A DNA stretch of 6,150 nucleotides from DATMNI01 sp035570275 (GTDB lineage Bacteria > Acidobacteriota > Terriglobia > Bryobacterales > Bryobacteraceae). Position numbers and translations under genes: made by a program. The notes under the pieces were generated by a model that had not been told where the DNA came from, made no database searches, and worked only from the letters and a program-made list of their open reading frames with translations. Below, in pieces: positions 1 through 6,150 of this stretch (its first letter is position 1; each line of letters starts with the position of its first letter). Where the stretch lies: the NCBI GenBank assembly GCA_035570275.1, contig DATMNI010000042.1:1-6150 (forward strand), in the 5' to 3' direction.

Positions 1-1
1 C

Positions 2-1990
2 GCCCAAACCGTCAACTTCAGCGAGCACATCGCGCCCATCATCTATAACAATTGCAGCACGTGTCACCGGCCGGGTCAGGTATCGCCGTTTTCGCTGCTA
101 AGCTACGCCGATGTCCAGCAGCACGGTCAGACAATCGCGACCCAGACGCAAATCCGCGCCATGCCGCCGTGGAAGCCGGAGCCGGGCTGGGTGGCGTATC
201 GCGACGAACGGCGTTTGACCACGGACCAGATCGCGCTCATCCAAACCTGGGTCCAAAACGGGATGCCGCAGGGCGATCCCGCGAAAGCGCCGGCCGCGCC
301 GCAGTTTACCGATGACTGGCAATTGGGCCCGCCCGACCTGATTCTGGAAATGCCCGCCGCATTTTCGGTTCCGGCCGATGGGCCCGACATTTACCGCAAC
401 TTCGTGCTGCCGACCAAGCTCACGGAGGACAAGTGGGTGAAGGCGATCGAACTCCGGCCCACGGCCCGCCCGGTAGTGCACCACAGCCTGTTTTTTTCCG
501 ATACGACGGGCGGCGCGCGCGCCCTGGATGGCAAAGACGGCCAACCAGGTTTTCCGGGATTCGGCTCTATTTTCACGGTCGGCGACCCCATCGCCGCTCT
601 GAATGGCGGTCTGGGCGGCTGGGTTCCCGGCACCACTCCGCGTCTGCTGCCGGATGGCATCGCGATGCCTTTGCCCAAGGGTTCGGACTTTCTGATGCAG
701 ATCCACTTCCATCCGAATGGGCAGCCCCAGACTGAGAAGACGGTGGTCGGGTTTTACTTCGGCCCGCCGCCGACGCGCCTCATGACCACGCTGCAGGCGC
801 CGGCATTTTTCGGCGTCCGTGCCAATATCGATATCGCGGCCGGCGTGACGGACTACAAGGTGCGCGGCTCTTTCACGCTGCCGGTGGATGTGGATGCAGT
901 GGGTGTCTCGGCGCACTGCCATTACCTGGGTCAGGAAGCCAGGTTGACGGCCACGCTGCCCACGGGCGAGGTCAAGATTCTCTTGTGGATCCGCCAGTGG
1001 GACTTCAACTGGCAGGACCAATACTTGTTCCAAGATCTGTTGCCGCTGCCCAAAGGGACCAGGCTCGACGGCGAACTGGTTTACAACAACTCGGACGCCA
1101 ATTACCGAAACCCGAATACCCCGCCCAAGCGCGTGCAGTGGGGCGAGAATTCCACTGACGAGATGGGCAGCCTGCTGCTCAACGTGGTGCCGAAGCAGGC
1201 GGCGGACATCGATGCCCTGCATGCCGCGAACATCGCGTTTGTGCTTACGCCGGTGCCGTTGGTGGGCAACAAGCCGCTGTTCGTCAGTTCCGGGATGGTG
1301 GATGGCGCCAGCACGCAGCCTGGAGCGGTGACACCCGGCAAGATCGTAGTGATGTACGGTTCGCGAATCGGCACTGGAACGCTAACCGGGGCGGCGCTGG
1401 GGGCGGACGGCCGCATATCGACGACCTTGGGCGATACGCAGGTTTTGTTCGACGGCGTGCCCGCGCCGCTGCTCTACAGTTCCAGCGGCCAGGTGGCGGC
1501 GGTGGTGCCGTACGAAGTGGATGGCAAGCTGGGGACCCAGGTGCGGGTGCGCAACGGGTCATCTACGTCCGACTCGGTCGCGCTGCCGGTGTGGCCCGTG
1601 GCGCCTTCCATCTTTTCCGTGAACCTGAGCGGCACGGGCCCGGCGGCGGTCCTGAACGGCGACGGGCTAACGGTGAACTCCCCGGCCAGTCCCGCGGTGA
1701 AAGGCGGCTTCATTTCGATCTTCGCGACGGGCGAAGGCCAGACGGTGCCCGGCGGCATCGACGGGCAGATCGCGTCCGGCACCTTGCCGCATCCGGCGCA
1801 AGCGGTGCAGGTGCTGATCGACGGCCGTCCAGCCGAGGTGCAATATGCCGGGGCGGCGCCGGGCGCGGTAGCCGGGTTGTTTCAGGTTAACGCGCGAATC
1901 CCGCTGGATTCGTCGTCAGGCTCGGTGCCGATCGAGATTCACGTTGGCGCCGCGTCCAGCCAGCCGGGCATGACCATCGCCGTCCAATAG
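2..1990 (+). CDS. Cytochrome c / PHM-like copper monooxygenase / TIGR03437 fusion protein, 5' end outside window
   Basis: The frame is open from the window edge; 662 residues are visible (residue 1 = codon at base 2). A c-type heme motif, NCSTCH, has Cys18, Cys21 and His22 (53-67). Met54 (161-163), in the segment AMPPWKPEPGW, is the likely distal heme ligand, so it is not the start codon. The true start and probably a signal peptide lie upstream; the visible N-terminus AQTVNF could be just at a cleavage site. Residues about 105-410 match the two-domain copper type II ascorbate-dependent monooxygenase (PHM/DBM) family. Candidate CuH ligands are His160-His161 (VVHHS) and His235 (LMQIHFH). Candidate CuM ligands are His305 and His307 (SAHCHYLG) and Met388 (STDEMGSLLL). 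The segment NPNTPPKRVQWG is also typical of the bacterial branch. Residues about 421-662 are the TIGR03437 domain (FDGVPAPLLY, FATGEGQTVPGG, YAGAAPG). The likely role is an extracytoplasmic copper oxygenase fed electrons by its own heme; the substrate is unknown. Confidence 0.92.
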   Translation, partial: AQTVNFSEHIAPIIYNNCSTCHRPGQVSPFSLLSYADVQQHGQTIATQTQIRAMPPWKPEPGWVAYRDERRLTTDQIALIQTWVQNGMPQGDPAKAPAAPQFTDDWQLGPPDLILEMPAAFSVPADGPDIYRNFVLPTKLTEDKWVKAIELRPTARPVVHHSLFFSDTTGGARALDGKDGQPGFPGFGSIFTVGDPIAALNGGLGGWVPGTTPRLLPDGIAMPLPKGSDFLMQIHFHPNGQPQTEKTVVGFYFGPPPTRLMTTLQAPAFFGVRANIDIAAGVTDYKVRGSFTLPVDVDAVGVSAHCHYLGQEARLTATLPTGEVKILLWIRQWDFNWQDQYLFQDLLPLPKGTRLDGELVYNNSDANYRNPNTPPKRVQWGENSTDEMGSLLLNVVPKQAADIDALHAANIAFVLTPVPLVGNKPLFVSSGMVDGASTQPGAVTPGKIVVMYGSRIGTGTLTGAALGADGRISTTLGDTQVLFDGVPAPLLYSSSGQVAAVVPYEVDGKLGTQVRVRNGSSTSDSVALPVWPVAPSIFSVNLSGTGPAAVLNGDGLTVNSPASPAVKGGFISIFATGEGQTVPGGIDGQIASGTLPHPAQAVQVLIDGRPAEVQYAGAAPGAVAGLFQVNARIPLDSSSGSVPIEIHVGAASSQPGMTIAVQ

Positions 1991-2006
1991 GCGCTTATCA
2001 CTGACA

Positions 2007-2067
2007 ACCGCTTGCTTACGCGCGCGGCTCCGATCTCCGATCCAGAGCCGTGACCGTTAGGGAGCGG
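2007..2067. repeat. Palindromic dispersed repeat, copy 1 (complete)
   Basis: This is an imperfect inverted repeat with arms of about 23 bases. The outer arms CCGCT (2008-2012) and AGCGG (2063-2067) pair, the inner arms CGGCTC (2025-2030) and GAGCCG (2045-2050) pair perfectly, and the part between pairs with several mismatches. The loop holds a 7-base tandem duplication, TCCGATC at 2029-2035 and 2036-2042. The left half (2007-2034) recurs at 4542-4569 with a single difference in 28 bases (T2017 versus G4552). The element starts 16 nt after the stop codon of the copper monooxygenase and ends 8 nt before the stop codon of the small - strand gene. It therefore fills the gap between convergent genes. 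It has no T-tract and is not a classical terminator, though an RNA hairpin here could protect or end transcripts from either side. Confidence 0.75.
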
Positions 2068-2075
2068 CCTTTCAA

Positions 2076-2216
2076 CTACTCCAGCGGCGCGGCGGCGGCG
2101 GCGCTCTTGCCGGGGAGCCTCGGATTCTTCGGCGCGCCTACCATCGCATAGTCATCCGGCGGCCCGTCCGGGCCGCGCTTCAGCAAGCGTCGAAGTTTTT
2201 CCATTAGCTTGCGCAT
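2076..2216 (-). CDS. Small basic-to-proline-rich protein, 46 aa, hypothetical
   Basis: The frame encodes 46 residues with a basic amphipathic N-terminus (MRKLMEKLRRLLKRG), an acidic DGPPDDYAMVGAP segment, and a proline/alanine C-terminus. No domain of known function is recognised. The YAMVGAP-x-x-P-R-x-P pattern resembles short uncharacterised proteins I associate with acidobacteria; this is from memory and unverified. Codon third positions are mostly G or C, as in the neighbouring genes. An AAGGAA ribosome-binding-site-like sequence (2228-2233) lies 11 nt before the ATG at 2216. The frame continues upstream to further Met codons (for example 2243), but a start there would place that site inside the gene. 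A second Met (2204) would give 42 residues. The gene is divergent from the SDR gene and convergent with the copper monooxygenase, and a repeat structure lies on each side. It could still be chance open frame in GC-rich DNA. Confidence 0.5.
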   Translation of the reverse strand: MRKLMEKLRRLLKRGPDGPPDDYAMVGAPKNPRLPGKSAAAAAPLE

Positions 2217-2227
2217 TAAAGTGGGAG

Positions 2228-2233
2228 TTCCTT
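2228..2233 (-). promoter_or_regulatory. Ribosome-binding-site candidate for the 46-aa protein
   Basis: AAGGAA on the - strand lies 11 nt before the ATG at 2216. The spacing is rather long, but this is the only purine-rich site near the possible starts, and it favours 2216 over the in-frame Met at 2204. Confidence 0.35.
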
Positions 2234-2253
2234 CGAGTATCATACAAGATAAC

Positions 2254-2328
2254 GCCCGCCAGCGGGCAGGCTGGCTCGCTGCGCATCGCGCAGGCGGATT
2301 AGCAATCCGCCGCCGATTCACAATCGGC
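2254..2328. repeat. Run of four adjacent short hairpins
   Basis: Four inverted repeats follow each other almost without spacers. The first is GCCCGC-CA-GCGGGC (2254-2267), with an alternative pairing of GCCAGC (2258-2263) and GCTGGC (2270-2275). Then come CTGCGC-ATC-GCGCAG (2279-2293), GGCGGATT-AGC-AATCCGCC (2293-2311) and GCCGATT-CAC-AATCGGC (2312-2328). The last three are perfect and have 3-nt loops. The run sits between the divergent 46-aa gene and the SDR gene, ending 21 nt before the SDR start codon. Because each hairpin is symmetric it would form in RNA from either strand. It may be a dispersed intergenic element or a structured 5' leader; no riboswitch family is recognised. Confidence 0.7.
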
Positions 2329-2337
2329 CCCACAAAA

Positions 2338-2343
2338 GGCGGA
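2338..2343 (+). promoter_or_regulatory. Ribosome-binding-site candidate for the SDR gene
   Basis: GGCGGA, preceded by AAA, lies 6 nt before the ATG at 2350. It supports this start over the much earlier in-frame Met at 2209, whose extra 47 residues would be translated from the hairpin run. Confidence 0.5.
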
Positions 2344-2349
2344 AATTGC

Positions 2350-3009
2350 ATGAAGGTAATTCTCTTTGGAGCCACGGGCATGGTGGGCCAGGGTGTCCTG
2401 CGGGAGTGTCTGCTGGATCCCGACGTGGCGCGCGTTCTCGCCATTGGCCGCACGGCCACCGGGCAACGCTACGTGAAGCTCCACGAAATCGTGCATAAAG
2501 ACCTGACGGACCTCTCCGGAATCAGTTCGCAGCTCTCAGGATACGACGCTTGCTTTTTCTGCCTTGGCGTCTCCTCGGTCGGCATGGCGGAGCCGGACTA
2601 TCGCCGCATCACGTACGACCTCACGTTGTCGGTGGCGCGGACTCTGGCTGCGCAGAATCCAAACATGACGTTCATTTATGTTTCGGGAACTGGGACGGAC
2701 AGTTCGGAGCACGGCCGCTCCATGTGGGCGCGGGTGAAGGGTGAAACCGAAAACGCACTGCTTCGGCTGCCGTTTAAGGCGGCGTACATGTTTCGCCCGG
2801 GATACATTCACCCGATGCACGGAGTGGTGCCGAAGATCAGGTGGATCCGGGTGTCCTATGCGATCATAGGGCCGTTCTATCCGGTTCTCAAGGGGCTGTT
2901 CCCCACATCCGTGACCACCACCGAGCAGATCGGCCGGGCCATGCTTCGGGTGGCAAGGCAGGGCTGGGCAAAGCGCGTGCTCGAAAGCCCCGACATCAAC
3001 AGCCTTTGA
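2350..3009 (+). CDS. Atypical SDR, TIP30/HTATIP2-like NAD(P)-binding oxidoreductase
   Basis: The 219-residue protein begins with a Rossmann strand and the nucleotide-binding motif GATGMVG (residues 7-13). CFFCLGVSS (68-76), FIYVSGTGTDSS (108-119) and SMWARVKGETENAL (124-137) follow, in the order of the atypical short-chain dehydrogenase branch that includes TIP30/HTATIP2 and many bacterial 'NAD(P)H-binding' or epimerase-like proteins. It is predicted to be cytoplasmic, with no signal peptide. The lysine of the usual YxxxK pair is present (Lys130), but the tyrosine position is Trp126, so classical SDR catalysis is doubtful; binding of the nucleotide is likelier than any specific reaction. The start was set at 2350 because the Rossmann fold begins there and a ribosome-binding site precedes it. 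The stop is 16 nt from the stop of the convergent esterase gene. The substrate is unknown. Confidence 0.9.
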   Translation: MKVILFGATGMVGQGVLRECLLDPDVARVLAIGRTATGQRYVKLHEIVHKDLTDLSGISSQLSGYDACFFCLGVSSVGMAEPDYRRITYDLTLSVARTLAAQNPNMTFIYVSGTGTDSSEHGRSMWARVKGETENALLRLPFKAAYMFRPGYIHPMHGVVPKIRWIRVSYAIIGPFYPVLKGLFPTSVTTTEQIGRAMLRVARQGWAKRVLESPDINSL

Positions 3010-3025
3010 GCGGGAATATGGCGGC

Positions 3026-4594
3026 TTATTTCGGCTTATCGCCTGCCGCGCCTGCCGGGCCGCAGGCGAAGTTCCGAGCGTCGTTGGTGCTGCCCACACC
3101 CTTATAATGCGCCACCAGCGGATACGGGCACAGCGGCCGGGTCATCTCCACCTGGTTGTTGGCAACGCGCCACGCCACCAACTTCTCCGGAGCCTCTCCT
3201 GCTTCGCGCCAACGCTCCAAAGCGGCCATGGCGTTGAACAGGTTCGGCCCCGAACCGCCGCCGCAGTGCTGCATCCCCGGCACCATGAACAGCCGGTACC
3301 ATTCCTGGACCTTGCCTGCACCGCCAACTGTACCGCCCATGGCGTTTACCACGCTGTCGTAATACTGCACGCTGTGCAAGGGAGGGATCTGTGGATCGCT
3401 CCAGCCGTGGTACTGGATCAGTTTTCCGCCGTGCGCCAGGAACGCCCGCAAGTTCGGATCGAGCGCGTTGATGACGCCGTGGTCCATGCGCCCGGCAAGC
3501 GCCACGTCGCTGTCGACGTTCAGCGACCGGTAACTCCAGGCCGGGTCCTGAAAGACCACGAACCGGAAGAAATCTTCGCCGATGCTGAAGGGCCTCAGGC
3601 CACCGTAAGTGGCCCATCCCAGTTCGCTCCCCGGCTCCAGGCCAGGATAGAATTCCTGTTTGGCGGAATTCCACGCAGCGGCGTAGATTTTCCGCGCTGC
3701 CTCCACTTGCCCTGAGGTCAGGCACCCGGGGCCGTCAATATCCTGGCACCGCAGCACCGCGGGATCGAACCTGCACCGTACGGGATCTTCCAGGGTCCCA
3801 TCCTTGACTCCGTCCAACGCATCGCAGGCTTGCAGCACGGCGTTGTGCAGCAGCGGGTACTTGGCCGGCGGAATGTAACTGGTGTCATCCTTATGAACCG
3901 CCTGCGCCACCCACAAAGAACTCAGGGCCCGTCCCGACCAGTTGGCCGCGGGCGCGCCGGCCACGATGCCGTCAAAATCCTCGGGGTACCGCTGCGCTTC
4001 CATGAGCCCCTGCCGGCCGCCGTTGGAACAGCCATTCCAATACGAGAGCCGGGCCTCACGGCCATAGAAGGCCGCCATCAGTTCCCGCGATCGCAAGGTC
4101 ATTTCGTGAACCGCGCGGTACCCGTAATCGATGAGCTTTTCCGGGTGGCCCAGTGCGAACGACCCGCCCGGTGTCTCCGACGACTTGTGCCCGGTATCGG
4201 TGGAGGCCGTCGCGTAGCCTTCCCGCAGGGCCGCCGCCATGCCGCCGGCGTTGATGCTCCCGGCCCAGCCGCCGTTTCCGACAGCCTCGAACTTCCCATT
4301 CCAGCCAGAGGCGGGCAGCCAGAGCTCCATTTCGATATGGGAATCGGAGGATGGCGTCAGCACCGCGAGAACCCGGCAATGGGCTGGGCCGGTAAGCGGG
4401 CTTGCAACCACCGTCTCAGCGGCGGTGATGGTGGTGTGGGGAAGCGATACGGAGGTGAGCCGATCGCAAGGCATCTGAGCAAAGGCGGCCCCGGCTCCCC
4501 AGATGAGGATGGCCGTCAGACCTTCGGTAACGCATCGAAATACCGCTTGCTGACGCGCGCGGCTCCGATACGAGCCTCGACAGCCGCTACGCAC
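3026..4594 (-). CDS. Secreted tannase/feruloyl-esterase-family hydrolase
   Basis: With a GTG start at 4594 the protein has 522 residues, usual for the tannase/feruloyl esterase family (PF07519). The family's CS-D-HC arrangement is complete: nucleophile Ser190 in NGCSNGGRQG with Cys189 before it (Ser codon 4025-4027), Asp400 in YHGWSDP (3395-3397), and His443-Cys444 in GMQHCGGG (3263-3268). Cys189 and Cys444 would form the disulfide that joins the active site. CDALDGVKDG (257-266) in the lid domain matches the family's calcium site. A hydrophobic core, LTAILIWGAGAAFA (26-39), followed by Gln looks like a signal peptide with cleavage after AFA. The likely role is hydrolysis of ester bonds in plant phenolics or related aromatic esters outside the cytoplasm; the actual substrate cannot be read. 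The start is supported by AAGAAGG 6 nt upstream and overlaps the YjbR-type gene by 8 nt. The N-terminal 20 residues are encoded by a repeat and are odd; a frame-shifted ATG at 4535 is the alternative. Confidence 0.92.
   Translation of the reverse strand: MRSGCRGSYRSRARQQAVFRCVTEGLTAILIWGAGAAFAQMPCDRLTSVSLPHTTITAAETVVASPLTGPAHCRVLAVLTPSSDSHIEMELWLPASGWNGKFEAVGNGGWAGSINAGGMAAALREGYATASTDTGHKSSETPGGSFALGHPEKLIDYGYRAVHEMTLRSRELMAAFYGREARLSYWNGCSNGGRQGLMEAQRYPEDFDGIVAGAPAANWSGRALSSLWVAQAVHKDDTSYIPPAKYPLLHNAVLQACDALDGVKDGTLEDPVRCRFDPAVLRCQDIDGPGCLTSGQVEAARKIYAAAWNSAKQEFYPGLEPGSELGWATYGGLRPFSIGEDFFRFVVFQDPAWSYRSLNVDSDVALAGRMDHGVINALDPNLRAFLAHGGKLIQYHGWSDPQIPPLHSVQYYDSVVNAMGGTVGGAGKVQEWYRLFMVPGMQHCGGGSGPNLFNAMAALERWREAGEAPEKLVAWRVANNQVEMTRPLCPYPLVAHYKGVGSTNDARNFACGPAGAAGDKPK
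4542..4593. repeat. Palindromic dispersed repeat, copy 2 (right arm degenerate)
   Basis: Bases 4542-4569 match copy 1 (2007-2034) at 27 of 28 positions. The inner stem GGCTC (4561-4565) with GAGCC (4572-4576) closes a 6-nt loop. Beyond it the right arm (about 4577-4593) is only weakly similar to copy 1, so the outer limit is approximate. The element spans the end of the YjbR-type gene (stop 4587-4589) and the first codons of the esterase. Confidence 0.65.
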
Positions 4595-4925
4595 GCGCAG
4601 CCTTCTTGCCGCGCCGTTTGCCGGCAGACGCGGCCCGCCACGCCCCCAGCAACAGATCGCGCATGGCATCCGGTTCCACGCGCGACAGGCGAACCAGAAT
4701 CCACTCATAGTTGAGGTAGTGATCCGTGATGAAGTAGGTTTCCGGATCGGCCGCAATCAACTCGTCGCGTGCCTCGAAACTCATCCGCACCACCAGCGAG
4801 TCGATGTCGGGGCGCAGCCGCGCGATCAGTGCGCCGCGCACCTTGAACGCCGGCGTCCCATAGGAAGAGCCCTCTTCCACATGGTCCAGCCCGAGCGCGA
4901 TCTGGCGAATGGCGTCGAAGGTCAT
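4587..4925 (-). CDS. MmcQ/YjbR family protein
   Basis: The 112-residue protein matches the MmcQ/YjbR family (PF04237) along its whole length. It has an N-terminal helix (FDAIRQIALGLDHVEEG), the SYGTPAFKVRG segment (21-31), a strand region LVVRMSFEARDELIAADPETYF, and HYLNYEWILVRL (69-80). It ends in a helix and a basic tail, GKRRGKKAARA. Members have a small alpha/beta fold related to DNA-binding domains, but no defined biochemical role, and the assignment to DNA binding is only by family name. It is cytoplasmic, with no signal peptide. The ATG at 4925 lies 10 nt after the DUF1501 stop codon; a GGTAGG sequence overlapping that stop could be the ribosome-binding site. Its own stop overlaps the proposed GTG start of the esterase by 8 nt, so it is the middle gene of a probable three-gene transcript with two exported neighbours. 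Confidence 0.9.
   Translation of the reverse strand: MTFDAIRQIALGLDHVEEGSSYGTPAFKVRGALIARLRPDIDSLVVRMSFEARDELIAADPETYFITDHYLNYEWILVRLSRVEPDAMRDLLLGAWRAASAGKRRGKKAARA
4601..4607 (-). promoter_or_regulatory. Ribosome-binding site deciding the esterase GTG start
   Basis: AAGAAGG on the - strand, inside the last codons of the YjbR-type gene, is 6 nt before the GTG at 4594. It is a good Shine-Dalgarno match at good spacing, and favours this start over ATG codons at 4756 and 4669, which lie deep inside the upstream gene. Its purines also encode the Lys-Lys of the YjbR protein's basic tail, so the match could be partly coincidental. Confidence 0.5.
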
Positions 4926-4935
4926 TAGTTTGAAC

Positions 4936-6150
<1,215 letters not shown>

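Noticed and set aside
161..163. ATG as the start of the copper monooxygenase
   Set aside because: The frame is open upstream to the edge with a CXXCH motif at 53-67, and this Met matches the heme's distal ligand.
98..1222. 374-aa open frame on the - strand opposite the copper monooxygenase
   Set aside because: The + strand frame carries heme, copper and TIGR03437 signatures. The antisense translation is Arg-rich without recognisable domains, as expected from a shadow of GC-rich codons.
2239..2244. TATGAT on the - strand as a -10 box for the 46-aa gene
   Set aside because: There is no -35 match at proper spacing (the site falls in the GC-rich hairpin), and the implied transcript start would remove most of the ribosome-binding site.
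2209..2349. N-terminal extension of the SDR from the ATG at 2209
   Set aside because: The Rossmann fold starts at 2350, which has its own ribosome-binding site. The extension would be translated from the hairpin array and overlaps the - strand small gene's start.
3050..3067. Hairpin GCCTGC-CGGGCC-GCAGGC near the convergent gene ends as a terminator
   Set aside because: It lies inside the esterase's coding region (Gly/Ala-rich tail), with no T-tract on either strand.
3830..4714. 294-aa open frame on the + strand opposite the esterase and YjbR-type genes
   Set aside because: It runs antisense across two well-supported genes and their junction, shows no domain, and is compositionally biased (Arg, Gly, Pro).
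4595..4756. N-terminal extension of the esterase to the ATG at 4756
   Set aside because: It lies fully within the YjbR-type coding sequence, reads as Arg/Cys/Trp-rich shadow, and would bury the signal peptide.

Overview
This high-GC window comes most probably from an acidobacterium of the Bryobacterales/Solibacteraceae type ('Candidatus Solibacter' relatives). The strongest marker is the C-terminal third of the first gene, which reads as the TIGR03437 domain, a family multiplied many-fold in Solibacter. The other genes (a DUF1501 protein, a tannase/feruloyl-esterase-family protein, and a cytochrome c joined to a PHM-like copper monooxygenase) fit an acidobacterial or planctomycete-like soil heterotroph. 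The assignment is an inference from protein families only.

Layout. On the + strand, 2-1990 is the 3' part of a large, probably exported, three-part protein: a c-type heme domain, a two-domain PHM-like copper monooxygenase with all six expected copper ligands, and TIGR03437. The stretch 1991-2349 holds no large gene. It contains a 61-nt palindromic repeat (2007-2067), a probable 46-aa protein on the - strand (2076-2216), and a run of back-to-back small hairpins (2254-2328). A 219-aa atypical SDR of the TIP30-like NAD(P)-binding type follows on the + strand (2350-3009). It converges, with a 16-nt gap, on a three-gene - strand operon that reads from the right edge leftwards: DUF1501 protein (6150-4936, 5' end off the window), MmcQ/YjbR-family protein (4925-4587), and a secreted tannase/feruloyl-esterase-family hydrolase (4594-3026). 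Gaps in the operon are +10 nt and -8 nt, so translation is probably coupled.

The main points beyond routine annotation are four. (1) The conserved half of the palindromic repeat occurs twice, with 27 of 28 bases identical. The second copy lies exactly on the junction between the YjbR-type gene and the esterase, so the esterase's N-terminal region is either encoded by the repeat or its real start has been put out of frame. (2) The hairpin run upstream of the SDR has four consecutive inverted repeats, three of them perfect with 3-nt loops. (3) The small - strand protein is framed by these two repeat structures. (4) The copper enzyme keeps every metal ligand but has a Cys between the two CuM histidines. 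I see no tRNA, rRNA, CRISPR array, transposase or phage gene, and no convincing wholly new multi-gene system.
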